A DNA stretch of 64,000 nucleotides from JADJRG01 sp964474905 (GCA_964474905.1 CAYYUP010000004.1:62001-126000), one strand, 5' to 3'. Shown: positions 7,448 to 15,984, counted from the stretch's first letter. Program-made: numbers and translations. The notes: generated by a model not told the origin, from the sequence alone.

Positions 7448-8277
7448 GCACACGTGCCGTACTCAAAATCGGCGGTGATCTGGTCTCTGAGCCAGATGCG
7501 CTTGCCGGGGTTCTTGGCGATGTCAGAGCGCTGATCGCGAAGGGCTGGCGCTTTGTCATCTGCCATGGCGGTGGGCCCCAGGCGAGCGATTTGCAGGGGC
7601 GCCTGGGTTTGCCGGCGCGCAAGGTTGGCGGTCGCAGGATCACCGACGCGGCGACGCTTCGTGTGATGAAGCAGGTGCTCGCGGGCGAGGTCAACATCGA
7701 CCTGGTCGCCAGCGCCCTTGCAGCGGGCATCGATGCGATCGGCATCTCGGGGGTCAGCGGCGGCTTGGTACAGGCTCGTCGACGACCGCCGCTCGTGGTG
7801 AGTGGTGGCGGCGATGCAGCGATCGACTTTGGTCATGTCGGTACTGTCGTAGGCATTCGAACCGGCCTTCTTGAGCATCTCTGGGCGGGCGGTCTTGTCC
7901 CCGTGATCAATACGCTAGGAGTCGATACCAGTGCTTCTGGGGTCAGTGCTCCGGTTTTCAATATCAACGCGGATACGGTGTCGGCGGCGATCGCTGCAGA
8001 GCTCGGGGCCGATCATCTCTTCGCCTTGACCAACGTGCCGGGCGTGCTCCGGGACAAGGACGATGTCTCGACTCGGATCCCGCGCTTGACTGCGAGCGAG
8101 GCTCGCAAGGCGATCGCCGATGGCATCATCGTCGGCGGCATGATCCCGAAGATCGAGGAGGCGCTGCGGAACCTGAGTCGAGGCATCGGAGCGGTTCACA
8201 TCCTCGGGGTCGGCGCAGGTGTTTTGGTCGACGAGGCGATGTCGCCCGGCAGTCGCGGCACTGTGCTGCTCGTGTAG
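7444..8277 (+). CDS. argB: Acetylglutamate kinase
   Basis: The enzyme phosphorylates N-acetylglutamate with ATP, the second arginine step. It has 277 residues from a GTG overlapping the argC stop. The amino-acid kinase fold is visible: VLKIGGDLV at the N-terminus, HGGGPQ for the gamma-phosphate loop, GVFNINAD-like VFNINADTVSAAIA, LTNVPGVL, and GGMIPKIEEAL near the end. The classical N-terminal helix of arginine-inhibited hexameric enzymes is not present, so feedback inhibition cannot be assumed. It is cotranscribed with argC, and an M20 peptidase follows 60 bp later. Confidence 0.93.
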   Translation: MSTRAVLKIGGDLVSEPDALAGVLGDVRALIAKGWRFVICHGGGPQASDLQGRLGLPARKVGGRRITDAATLRVMKQVLAGEVNIDLVASALAAGIDAIGISGVSGGLVQARRRPPLVVSGGGDAAIDFGHVGTVVGIRTGLLEHLWAGGLVPVINTLGVDTSASGVSAPVFNINADTVSAAIAAELGADHLFALTNVPGVLRDKDDVSTRIPRLTASEARKAIADGIIVGGMIPKIEEALRNLSRGIGAVHILGVGAGVLVDEAMSPGSRGTVLLV

Positions 8278-8337
8278 GTGCATCGTCGGCGCAGCTTCCC
8301 GCAGGTTTGCGCTGCTCTGCGTGTTACAAGATTGTCC

Positions 8338-9576
8338 ATGGATCGAAGCAAAGATCTGGGAGCCGCGCTTCGGGCCGCGGTTGATGCAGCATTTGAGCGT
8401 GAACAGGTCCCTTGGGTCCAAAATCTCGTCGATCAGCCGAGTCACACCTACGCCAAGGATGATGTCGAGGCGGCCGCGTGTAGGCTCGATGCTGCGGCGA
8501 CGGAGCTCGGTCTCGCGGTCCAACGGATCGCCGATCCAGGGGCACGATTCGCCGACCACCGGATTTACAGCACTCCGGCAGCCGCTGGCGATCGCCGGGC
8601 ATTGGTGTTGGTCGGGCACATCGATACGGTTTTTCCGCGTTCGATTGGATTCTTAAAATTTTCCCGCGAGCCCGTCGATGGCGACGTCATTCGCGGGCCG
8701 GGTGTGCTCGACATGAAGTCGGGGCTCAGCGTGATCATCTACGCATTGCGGGCGATTCGAGAGGTTAATGCTTCGCTCTTCGAGAGCCTGCCGCTGCGCT
8801 TTGTCTGTGTCTCCGACGAAGAGGTCGGGTCGCCGAGTTCGGGGGCCCTGATCCTCGACGCACTTGCGCACAAGACCTCCGCGGTGATGGTCTTTGAGGC
8901 AGGTCGTACAGAGGACAAGATCGTCACTCGGCGCAAGGGCGGCGGCGCCTTTACGGTGACGGCACGCGGCCGGGCGGCTCATGCCGGCAATGACCACAAA
9001 TCGGGGCGAAACGCGATCCACGCGCTCTCCCTGTTGATCCCGAAGATCGAGGCGATCACCCGCTACGAGCGCGGCATCACCGTTAATGTCGGCCTGATCG
9101 AAGGCGGCAGCGCAAAGAATACTGTCCCGGACCATGCGACCTGCTCGATCGATACGCGCTTCGAGACCGTCGCCGATGCCGACGCAGTGGCGCAAGCGTT
9201 GCACGCTCTTGCGGACGATCCCTTCGCCGGGATTGAATCCGTGCCGGAGAAGCTCCGTGAGGTGACGATCGAGGTCTCGGGGGGCATCAGCCGGCCGCCG
9301 ATGGAGGCGACCCCAGAGATCCAGCGTCTGCGCGAGTTTTATGAGCGACACGCGGCCGCAGTTGGCTTGCAGGTGGGCGAGGCGCCGTTGCAAGGGGGGG
9401 GTTCCGACGCGAACCTCTGGGCGGCTCGGGGCGTGCCCTGCATCGATGGTCTGGGGCCTGCCGGGCGCTTCTATCACCGAGTCGAGGAGTGGAGCAGCCT
9501 GGATAGTCTGCGGCGCCGCACCCAGGCGCTGGCGCTCTTCCTTGCGTTTGAGAATCCCGAATCGGTGCACCAATAG
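8338..9576 (+). CDS. M20-family metallopeptidase/deacylase, likely linked to arginine synthesis
   Basis: A 412-residue protein has the two-zinc M20 pattern: HIDTVF, GPGVLDMKSG (bridging Asp), SDEEVGS (catalytic Glu pair), HAGNDHKSGRNA in the dimerisation domain and GGGSDAN near the C-terminus. The spacing resembles the CPG2/glutamate carboxypeptidase group more than classical ArgE. Its position directly after argCB suggests it may serve as the N-acetylornithine or N-acetylcitrulline deacetylase, but M20 enzymes vary widely in substrate. The ATG at 8338 was preferred over a frame extension back to the argB stop because the family domain begins soon after it. Confidence 0.8.
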   Translation: MDRSKDLGAALRAAVDAAFEREQVPWVQNLVDQPSHTYAKDDVEAAACRLDAAATELGLAVQRIADPGARFADHRIYSTPAAAGDRRALVLVGHIDTVFPRSIGFLKFSREPVDGDVIRGPGVLDMKSGLSVIIYALRAIREVNASLFESLPLRFVCVSDEEVGSPSSGALILDALAHKTSAVMVFEAGRTEDKIVTRRKGGGAFTVTARGRAAHAGNDHKSGRNAIHALSLLIPKIEAITRYERGITVNVGLIEGGSAKNTVPDHATCSIDTRFETVADADAVAQALHALADDPFAGIESVPEKLREVTIEVSGGISRPPMEATPEIQRLREFYERHAAAVGLQVGEAPLQGGGSDANLWAARGVPCIDGLGPAGRFYHRVEEWSSLDSLRRRTQALALFLAFENPESVHQ

Positions 9577-9617
9577 CGCTCGCGACTTGCGGGCGGACCT
9601 CTGGGCGTGCGAAGAAC

Positions 9618-9623
9618 TAGCGT
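9618..9623 (+). promoter_or_regulatory. Putative -10 element, leaderless start
   Basis: TAGCGT lies 5 nt before the 9629 ATG, with no Shine-Dalgarno sequence between. The same hexamer recurs before the genes at 4412, 22052 and 29399. Confidence 0.35.
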
Positions 9624-9628
9624 AGAAG

Positions 9629-10921
9629 ATGAGTGACGCTGACACCCTTGGGGTGCTGACCGCAGTTCTCTGCCTTATTGGCAGTATGTTCTTCTCCGGA
9701 TCAGAGACCGCGATCACCTCGCTCGATGACCGTCGCACCCAGCGGATAGTCGAGGAGGGCGGCTTTCGCGGTCGTGTCCTGAGCGCCTGGGTCGAGCATC
9801 CGGTACGCGTGCTGTCGACGATCCTGATCGGCAACAACATCACAAATACGTTGATGGGCGCGGTGGTGACCGCGATCGCGATCCGCCATCTCGGCGACGG
9901 GCCAAACTCAGATTACGCGGTCGCTTGGGCGGTCACTGTGACGACGGCGCTGCTCCTGATCTTCGGTGAGATCACGCCCAAGGCGATCGGGCGGGTCTTT
10001 GCCGAGCGGGTCTCGGTGCCGGCGCTGTGGCTTATCGGCCTGCTCTCCAAGCTGATCTGGCCGGTTCTTTGGATCGTCACGCGGCTCACCAACGTGATGA
10101 TCAATCGCCTGATCACCAGCTCTGGCACCGATGTGATCAACCGGGTGACCGCTGACGAGATCGGTTACCTCGTCGATGTTGGCCACCGCGAGGGATCGAT
10201 CCGCGCCGGCCAAGCTGCGCTCCTCCAGGGCATCATTCGCTTTGAGGACAAGATCGTCCGCGACATCATGGTGCCGAGCGATCGGGTGACTGCGGTCAAC
10301 CTCAGCTGGCAGGTCGGCCGGATCCGCGAGATCGCGATGCGCAGTGGGCACAGCCGGATGCCGGTCTTCGACGGCGATCTCAACAACATCGTCGGCATTC
10401 TCCATATCAAGCAGCTGGTCGGAGAGCCAGATTCGGGCACGGTCGAACGCATCATTCGCACCCCGGTGTTTATCTCCGAGTCGTTGCGCCTTCACGATCT
10501 GCTCCAGCGATTTAAGGAGCAACGCGTGCACTTGGCGATCGTCGTCGATGACTCGGGGGATACGGCCGGTGTTGTCACTCTTGAGGATGTACTCGAACAG
10601 ATCGTCGGCCAGATCTTCGACGAAAGCGATCGGGCGCCGCCATCGTCCGCGCAGGAGCAGCCAGGACTCGCTCACTTCGACGGTCAAGACACCCTGACGA
10701 CCGTGGAGGAGCGGCTGGGCATCGAGATCGAAGAGGAGATCGAAGGTGTCGTCAGCGTTGGCGATCTGCTGACGTACCTGGCCGGTCAAATGCCGATCGC
10801 GAGTTCTGTTTTTGTCTGGGAGGGCCTGCGATTTAAGGTGCTCGCAGCGGATGTGCGGCACGTGATCAGGGTCAGCGTCGAGGTCGTCGAAGTGGACGAC
10901 GACGACGACGACGACGATTGA
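9629..10921 (+). CDS. CNNM/CorC-type membrane protein with CBS pair
   Basis: A 430-residue protein in the order of the DUF21-CBS-CBS-CorC_HlyC family. The N-terminal membrane domain has the signature FFSGSETAITSL and GNNITNTLMG, with about four membrane segments up to residue 150. A linker EDKIVRDIMVPSDRV leads into two CBS domains (about 205-325), including VVDDSGDTAGVVTLEDVLEQIVG. A C-terminal CorC domain with DGQDTLTTVEERLGI closes the fold. The family is linked to Mg2+/Co2+ transport or resistance. The C-terminus is a run of eight Asp encoded by a GAC repeat, which is not a family feature. It converges with the cyclase gene 20 bp away. Confidence 0.88.
   Translation: MSDADTLGVLTAVLCLIGSMFFSGSETAITSLDDRRTQRIVEEGGFRGRVLSAWVEHPVRVLSTILIGNNITNTLMGAVVTAIAIRHLGDGPNSDYAVAWAVTVTTALLLIFGEITPKAIGRVFAERVSVPALWLIGLLSKLIWPVLWIVTRLTNVMINRLITSSGTDVINRVTADEIGYLVDVGHREGSIRAGQAALLQGIIRFEDKIVRDIMVPSDRVTAVNLSWQVGRIREIAMRSGHSRMPVFDGDLNNIVGILHIKQLVGEPDSGTVERIIRTPVFISESLRLHDLLQRFKEQRVHLAIVVDDSGDTAGVVTLEDVLEQIVGQIFDESDRAPPSSAQEQPGLAHFDGQDTLTTVEERLGIEIEEEIEGVVSVGDLLTYLAGQMPIASSVFVWEGLRFKVLAADVRHVIRVSVEVVEVDDDDDDDD
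10895..10918 (+). repeat. Trinucleotide repeat (GAC)7-GAT
   Basis: Eight consecutive Asp codons form the last coding bases of the CorC-type gene. The run is a possible slippage site. Confidence 0.9.
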
Positions 10922-10941
10922 GCGAGGGCTCGCGGGTCTGC

Positions 10942-12975
10942 CTAGTGGGCAGCAGTGCGGTATTCCCCGAGGTAGCGGGCGAGCGCCCACGCCGGGAAGG
11001 TCTGGCGGTAGAGCTTGTAGTCGAGGACTGCGGTATTGAAAAAGACTCCGCTTGCCCGCTCTTGTGGCCAGCTGCCGTCTTTGTGCTGCATCTCGCAGAG
11101 GTAGGTAACGCCGCGTTCGATCGCTCGATGGCTGGCGTCGTCGCCCGGGGTGGCGCACTGCATCAAGGTGAGTGTCGCCCAAGCTGTCTGTACGACCAGG
11201 CTCGGTTCGCCGGCGGGTAGGGGGATATCAGCGCTCTCCACCACTCCGCGGTAGCTCTCGCCCCAGCCGCCGTCGGGGCGTTGAGCCCGGCAGAGCCAGC
11301 GACAGGCGCGGATGAGGGCAGGGTGCGCGCGATCGAGGCCGCAAGCGGAGAGCGCCGCTGCGGCAAAGAAGGTGCCGTAGGTGAAGTTGACCCCCCAAAA
11401 ACCTGGCCAGCCGCCGGCGGGATCCTGGGTTTTGAGCAAGAAATCGCGGCCGCTTTGCAGCGCCTGATCGAGTTTGTGCCTGAGATCGCCGGGCAGGACG
11501 TCACCCAGGGCCTTGCGGGCGCAGGCGAGGCCGCGGATGCAAGAGGCTGTGCACTCGGCGTAGGAGTACTCGAGCATGCAGTTGCCGTACATCTCTGCCG
11601 GGTTGAAGTGGCGGATGACCATTGATCCGCGGCGGGCCTCGTAGGAGCCGAAACCGCCGTCGTCATTTTGCCGGAGGAGGATGAAGCGAATGGCCGCAAT
11701 CGTGCGTGCTTGCCCGAATTCGGAGCTGTCTGAGAGGTCTAGGTGGGCTGCCCGCAGCAGCGCCTCTGTGGCCTCCGCCGTGCAGTCGCTGACCGGCCAG
11801 GGGTGATGCTCGGTGGCGAAGCCCCAGCCGCCCGCGGCGGGTGCTCGGTGATGGCGAGCGCCGTCGGCGATGTCAGCGAGGATCTGGGCGCGGCTCAGCC
11901 AGGAGCAGGCGTCGCCGACGATCGCGGCCGCTTTGGGGCTCGCGGGTCCCTCGCAAATCGCTTGGATCGTGAACGAGGTGTCCCAGATATCAGAGCGGGC
12001 ACCGACGATCCGCAGACCCTCGGTGTCGTCCTCCCAAAACCAATACTCGAGGCCTTTGATCGCGGCCGTGAGCTCGGGGTCGTCGGGATTTCGGGAGTGG
12101 AGAGCGAGCGTGAAGAGGAGGCCGTTGACGGGCGAGAGGCAGATGTAGTTGGTCGAGCGCAGCTCAAAGAGGATGTGCTCGAAGGCGTGATCGAGGGCGC
12201 GCTGGCGAAGCCCCTTGGGGGTGATGCGATCGAGTATGCGGAGACCGGCGAAGGCGATCCGGAGCGCGGCGTTGGGCGCCTCGAAGAGATCGGTGATCGC
12301 GATCTGATGGCGGTAGTCGTCGAAGGGGACCTGCTCGTAGCCCTCGGGGTAGAGTTCGTCGCGGATCGCCGTGAAAATGGGCTCTTGGTCGGCGCAGAGG
12401 CGGGCCCCGTAGGCGTAGGAGAGCCCGAGGTAGATCAGGCGCATGTGGCAGTAAAGACGCCGCGGATGGAAGGGCGAGGCCTCGGGCAGCAGCCAAATTT
12501 CGGGTACGATCGGCTGCACGCTCGCCCAGGGGTAGAGCCCGAGCAACGCGAGCCAAACCCTCCCCCAGGTCGGCAAAACGACGGGGCCGCCGTGGTTGTG
12601 GATCCAACGGAGGGCGCCGGCGACCAGCGGATCATCTGGTGATTCGCCGAGGAGGCGGAGGGCGATGTAGGCGAGCGTCGTGTGGAAGAGGAACGACTCG
12701 CTGTCGGGGTGCATGCCGAAGCCGCCGTCGTCGCGGACCTGCAGCTCGTAGCTTTGACGGATTCGGCGGCGGCGATCGTCGGCGATCGGTCGGCCGATCA
12801 GGTGCATCGTCATCACGTACTGCGAGACCAGCATCGTGTTCCAGACGACCTCCCCGGCGAAGGCGCCGTTGTCCTGCTGGACCGATTGCAAGTGGTCGAT
12901 GGCGCGCTGGTAGTGGATCGCGGCGGGGCGGCCCGCGTCGAGATCAGGGGCCGCAGCGTTGGCAGTGCTCGTCAT
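10942..12975 (-). CDS. Oxidosqualene cyclase (sterol synthase)
   Basis: A 677-residue protein of the squalene/oxidosqualene cyclase family. The acid motif is DCTAE (Asp397), the form used by oxidosqualene cyclases; squalene-hopene cyclases use DxDD-type motifs. QW repeats are visible: DDGGFGM, QNDDGGFGSYE, QDPAGGWPGFWG, QRPDGGWGES, QHKDGSWPQE. The enzyme should cyclise 2,3-oxidosqualene to a lanosterol- or cycloartenol-type sterol at the inner membrane. The residue two before the acidic Asp is Val (lanosterol-like), the one six before is His (cycloartenol-like), and the segment before IWDTSF is one residue shorter than usual. The start has AGGAG 9 nt upstream. It lies 61 bp downstream of a lipoprotein methyltransferase on the same strand; no squalene epoxidase is near. 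Confidence 0.9.
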   Translation of the reverse strand: MTSTANAAAPDLDAGRPAAIHYQRAIDHLQSVQQDNGAFAGEVVWNTMLVSQYVMTMHLIGRPIADDRRRRIRQSYELQVRDDGGFGMHPDSESFLFHTTLAYIALRLLGESPDDPLVAGALRWIHNHGGPVVLPTWGRVWLALLGLYPWASVQPIVPEIWLLPEASPFHPRRLYCHMRLIYLGLSYAYGARLCADQEPIFTAIRDELYPEGYEQVPFDDYRHQIAITDLFEAPNAALRIAFAGLRILDRITPKGLRQRALDHAFEHILFELRSTNYICLSPVNGLLFTLALHSRNPDDPELTAAIKGLEYWFWEDDTEGLRIVGARSDIWDTSFTIQAICEGPASPKAAAIVGDACSWLSRAQILADIADGARHHRAPAAGGWGFATEHHPWPVSDCTAEATEALLRAAHLDLSDSSEFGQARTIAAIRFILLRQNDDGGFGSYEARRGSMVIRHFNPAEMYGNCMLEYSYAECTASCIRGLACARKALGDVLPGDLRHKLDQALQSGRDFLLKTQDPAGGWPGFWGVNFTYGTFFAAAALSACGLDRAHPALIRACRWLCRAQRPDGGWGESYRGVVESADIPLPAGEPSLVVQTAWATLTLMQCATPGDDASHRAIERGVTYLCEMQHKDGSWPQERASGVFFNTAVLDYKLYRQTFPAWALARYLGEYRTAAH

Positions 12976-13036
12976 GGTGGGTGACTCCTGGGGGGCCGCG
13001 CGTTGCTCGTTTGAGGATGCGGGCGTCGGCCGGAGT

Positions 13037-13735
13037 TCAGGGGGCCTTCTTGAAGATCAAGAAGTGCTGATGTGGCAGGAAAAGCTCCTGGCGATCGAGT
13101 TCGAAGCCCGCGTTGATGGCCTCTTGGATCACGGCATCGGCGGTGCTCCTGAACTTTGGCTCAGGTGCGCCGGAGTCGGGGGGCGGCGCGGCGTCGGGCC
13201 TGAAGCCGACGATCACGAGGCGACCGTCGGGTTTTAGTGCGGCCTGCAGGCGTCCCAGGTATTGGGCCTTGTCGCGGATATAGGGCAGCGTATTCGACAT
13301 GAAGATCAGGTCGACTTCGCCGGCGGGCAGCGCTGGATCGTCGTAAAACGCCAGGTGAGGTTCGATGTTGGGGGTGCCCCAGGCCTCGCGGTTGTGCTCG
13401 ATGTGCTCGCGGAAAGTATCGTCGACATCGACCGCGTAGACCTTGCCAGCGGGCACCTCGTGGGCGAGGCGTCTGGAGAAGTAGCCAGAGCCCGCGCCGA
13501 TGTCGGCGATCACTCCGTCTTTTTTCTCGATCGCTAGGCTGCGGACGACGCGATCGGGCATCGCCCAGGTGTCGCGGTCGCCCCGCTCGAACTCGACGAT
13601 CATCGCCTCTGGATCCTCGTAGTGCTGAGGCGGGCCCTCCTTCTTGGGGTTGCAACCCGCGCCGACGAGGAGGACGAGCAGGCAGCCGCAGGTCGCCGCG
13701 GTGTCGAGGAGCGCCGAACCTCGTGATCGAACCAT
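13037..13735 (-). CDS. Lipoprotein with SAM-dependent methyltransferase domain
   Basis: A 232-residue protein. The ATG at 13735 opens a signal peptide with lipobox VGAGC, so the protein should be lipid-anchored outside the cytoplasm. The mature part has class I methyltransferase motifs: VIADIGAGSGYFSRRLA (motif I), VYAVDVDD (motif II), VDLIFMSNTLPYI, and LKPDGRLVIVGF. SAM is not known to be plentiful in the periplasm, so either the signal is not used or the domain has another role. It is first in a likely two-gene unit with the sterol cyclase. A TACCCT -10-like hexamer lies 6 nt before the start and faces that of the divergent gene. Confidence 0.8.
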   Translation of the reverse strand: MVRSRGSALLDTAATCGCLLVLLVGAGCNPKKEGPPQHYEDPEAMIVEFERGDRDTWAMPDRVVRSLAIEKKDGVIADIGAGSGYFSRRLAHEVPAGKVYAVDVDDTFREHIEHNREAWGTPNIEPHLAFYDDPALPAGEVDLIFMSNTLPYIRDKAQYLGRLQAALKPDGRLVIVGFRPDAAPPPDSGAPEPKFRSTADAVIQEAINAGFELDRQELFLPHQHFLIFKKAP

Positions 13736-13741
13736 GGAGAC

Positions 13742-13747
13742 AGGGTA
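13742..13747 (-). promoter_or_regulatory. Putative -10 element (minus strand)
   Basis: TACCCT read on the minus strand lies 6 nt before the 13735 ATG, with no Shine-Dalgarno sequence. It is divergent to the element at 13795. Confidence 0.3.
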
Positions 13748-13794
13748 TGCGCGCGCATGGTGCCTGTGAAGTCCCATCGGCGGCGCGAGTCAGG

Positions 13795-13800
13795 TATGCT
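13795..13800 (+). promoter_or_regulatory. Putative -10 element
   Basis: TATGCT lies 9 nt before the GTG at 13810; there is no Shine-Dalgarno sequence between. Confidence 0.35.
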
Positions 13801-13809
13801 CCCGCCGCC

Positions 13810-14649
13810 GTGACCTCCGCCACCCCTCCCCGTGATCGAGCCGCCCGACGCCGCGCCGTCGGCGACAGGCTTCTCGCGGACACAGGCTCGCTCTGGAGCG
13901 CTCTGCCTGTCGAGTGGCCGCGGCAACCGAGGCCTGCAGAGGGTGTGCTCGCCGAGGGGGAGGAGGAGCTGCCCGGCTGGGCGTGGCGGGTTCGTCGGAC
14001 CTTTGGGGCGCTCCTGCTCCGGCCGCGACAGAGTTTTGCAGAGGTCCAAGAGCCGGTCTCGCATGCAGCTGTCCTCGCCTTTTTAGTGACGGTTCGCCTG
14101 CCCCTTTGGATCGTCATCGTCGTCATCGTCGGTGTGCAGGCTGTCCTCGGGGGGGCCGAGTCGCCGCTTCTCCGGCCGATCGACGAGATGCTTGACCCGC
14201 GTTTCGCGGATGTGCTCTCGACGTGGTTGCTCCTGATGGTGCCGGTTGGCCTTCCGCTGCTCTACTTCTTTGCTGGGATCCTGACGCATGTTGCCCTCGC
14301 CCTCACCGGTGGGGCGCCGCGTTCGATCGCGGCGACGATGCGGGCGACGGGCTACGCTTTGGCGGCACCGTTGGCGGTGATGTCTGTCGCCGAGTTGCCG
14401 CTCTACTTAGGGCTCGTCACGAGCGTGCCTTACTTGCTGGTGCTCGGCCTGATGGCGCTGCTCTTCTTCCATCAGCTCGCGTATGCGCTCTCGGGGACCC
14501 ATCGCATCCCGCTGTTGCGCGGGATCCTCGTTGGCTTGGTCCCGCTTGCGCTCTTCATCGGCGTGGCTGCTGGACGAGCGCTCTTCTTGTTGCCTGATCT
14601 GCCCGGTTGGACGCCATCGGTGGCGAGCCCCTACCTGCTGCTTCCGTAG
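13810..14649 (+). CDS. Yip1-like multi-pass membrane protein
   Basis: A 279-residue protein. A charged cytoplasmic N-terminus (about 60 residues) leads to RRTFGALLLRPRQSFAEVQEP, a pattern typical of Yip1-domain proteins just before the first membrane segment. Five or so hydrophobic helices follow: LPLWIVIVVIVGVQAVL, TWLLLMVPVGLPLLYFFAG, YALAAPLAVMSVAEL, LLVLGLMALLFFHQLAYAL and ILVGLVPLALFIGVAAG. The GTG start is supported by a TATGCT hexamer 9 nt upstream; earlier in-frame starts would run into the divergent promoter. Function is unknown; in bacteria such proteins are generic envelope proteins. The next gene follows 11 bp downstream. Confidence 0.7.
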   Translation: MTSATPPRDRAARRRAVGDRLLADTGSLWSALPVEWPRQPRPAEGVLAEGEEELPGWAWRVRRTFGALLLRPRQSFAEVQEPVSHAAVLAFLVTVRLPLWIVIVVIVGVQAVLGGAESPLLRPIDEMLDPRFADVLSTWLLLMVPVGLPLLYFFAGILTHVALALTGGAPRSIAATMRATGYALAAPLAVMSVAELPLYLGLVTSVPYLLVLGLMALLFFHQLAYALSGTHRIPLLRGILVGLVPLALFIGVAAGRALFLLPDLPGWTPSVASPYLLLP

Positions 14650-14660
14650 GGGAATGCGCT

Positions 14661-15086
14661 GTGGGGCTGCACTGGCCAGGGTCTGTGGGCGAGCGTCTGC
14701 ACCTCTCGTGGACCGGCGAGGCCGATTCGGAGGCGGTCTTTTGCGCTGCCGGCGAGGCCTACTTCGAACTCACGGGAGTGCGGGCGGTGGCCGGAGCCGA
14801 AGGCATCGCACCCGTGCTCTATCGCCGTCGGGGCACAGCGCCGCGGATGCTCGGGGAGTCTGTCGAGTTGAGCGTCGAACTTACGGCGATAGGACGACGC
14901 TGTGCCAGCATGCAGATCGCCTGGCGTGTCGCGGAGGACTCCGGCGTTGTGCACTGGATCTGGTGTTGGCGCACACATGCAGGGGCTTCTGCGCCGATCC
15001 CCGCGGCTGCGAAGATCGGCGTCTTTGCCCTTGATGGCGCCCGTTTAGGCCTGCCCGTGACGGTGAGAACCGGGGGGCGTGGTTAA
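14661..15086 (+). CDS. Hypothetical protein, possible hotdog-fold thioesterase
   Basis: The product has 141 residues from a GTG with AGGGGA 8 nt upstream; a longer reading from 14607 would overlap the preceding gene. The stretch VELSVELTAIGRRCASMQIAWRV, then VVHWIWCWRTH and PIPAAA, resembles the later strands of 4-hydroxybenzoyl-CoA thioesterase-like hotdog proteins, but the helix with the catalytic Asp is not clear. It overlaps the convergent lipoprotein gene by 4 bp. The call is tentative. Confidence 0.5.
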   Translation: MGLHWPGSVGERLHLSWTGEADSEAVFCAAGEAYFELTGVRAVAGAEGIAPVLYRRRGTAPRMLGESVELSVELTAIGRRCASMQIAWRVAEDSGVVHWIWCWRTHAGASAPIPAAAKIGVFALDGARLGLPVTVRTGGRG

Positions 15087-15784
15087 CCCTTGGCTGGTTC
15101 GGCAGCGGCCGGGTCGTCGACCCCTAGAACATCCTTGATCGCCGTGTTCAGGCCCGCGAGATCGCTCGGCGCGACCGCCGAAAAGCGGATCGAATTGCGG
15201 CCGTCGGCGAACATCACGGTCCGGCTCTTGGTGATGTTGTAGTAGTCGTCGAACGCCGCGTTGGCGCCGCCCTCCTCGAGTGCAGGCACGACCACTGGGA
15301 TCGTGATGCCGAGCTCCTCGCGCATCGCCTTGACCTGGGCGATCAGCTCTTCGCGGTGCTCCTTGGGGGTCATGCCCTTACCGCCCTTGATCTCCGCGAT
15401 CACGCCGAAGGCCTTGAGCTTGTCTTCGCCGTATTTTTGGACGACAGCGTCGATATTTTGGAGGTCGTTGCGGAAGTCGGCGTCGTCGACAGAGCCGACC
15501 GCCATGATCTTGGGGCTGCCACCGTAACGACAGACCTGGCAGTACTCTTCGCCGCTGTCGCAATTGGTGATCTGGAAGGCGCGCATCTTGCCGCCGATGC
15601 CGAGACCGGAGTCCGCGAGCACGCGGTTGTCCACCGGCTTCTCGGCCTCTGCAGTGGCGGGCTCGGGGGTTTTGTCCTTGGCGTCAGCGACGGCCTCGGC
15701 GGATGCGTTCTTGTCGGCGGTAGGGCCTTGGCCGCCACAGGCGACGAGAAGTGTAGCCAGGAGCGTCAGCGAGGTCTTCTTCAT
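15083..15784 (-). CDS. Lipoprotein with thioredoxin-like features
   Basis: A 233-residue protein. The ATG at 15784 opens a signal peptide with lipobox LVACGG. A disordered Ala/Glu/Lys stretch (residues 20-60) follows. The segment DSGEEYCQVCRYGGSPKIMAVGS carries a CxxC pair near a strand, as in thioredoxin-fold proteins. Later parts (TIPVVVPALEEGG, SRTVMFADGRNSIRF) are compatible with the rest of such a fold, including a strand and a Pro. I infer a periplasmic or outer-membrane redox-related lipoprotein. The exact family is not recognised. Confidence 0.65.
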   Translation of the reverse strand: MKKTSLTLLATLLVACGGQGPTADKNASAEAVADAKDKTPEPATAEAEKPVDNRVLADSGLGIGGKMRAFQITNCDSGEEYCQVCRYGGSPKIMAVGSVDDADFRNDLQNIDAVVQKYGEDKLKAFGVIAEIKGGKGMTPKEHREELIAQVKAMREELGITIPVVVPALEEGGANAAFDDYYNITKSRTVMFADGRNSIRFSAVAPSDLAGLNTAIKDVLGVDDPAAAEPAKG

Positions 15785-15978
15785 GGTTCTCTCCAGAGGG
15801 ATCGGGTGCAAGCATGGACTCGTTGGGCCCGAGATTCCAGCGAGGGGCGCATCTTCGCCGCGGCGAGAACGACCTCGAAATGGGGTGCATGCCGCGGAGG
15901 GTCAGGGAACGCGAGTCAGGGCGCTATTTGTCGATTTACGGGGCTTGTACGGGGAAACGGAGATTCTGTGTTGTTTGT

Positions 15979-15984
15979 TATAGT
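15979..15984 (+). promoter_or_regulatory. Putative -10 element for tldD
   Basis: TATAGT is near consensus and lies 8 nt before the ATG at 15993, with no Shine-Dalgarno sequence. This arrangement predicts a transcript starting at or next to the start codon. No matching -35 was found at 16-18 bp. Confidence 0.45.

Noticed and set aside
6344..7453. 369-codon open frame antisense to argC
   Set aside because: It is a shadow of argC; the product is basic and low-complexity, and argC has full motifs.
8653..9843. 396-codon open frame antisense to the M20 gene
   Set aside because: Shadow frame with no domain, running across the convergent start of another gene.
9908..11182. 424-codon open frame antisense to the CorC-type gene
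   Set aside because: Shadow of a gene with clear DUF21/CBS motifs; high Asp/Arg composition typical of antisense frames in G+C-rich DNA.
11743..12642. 299-codon plus-strand frame inside the cyclase gene
   Set aside because: Antisense to a well-supported cyclase and without any motif.
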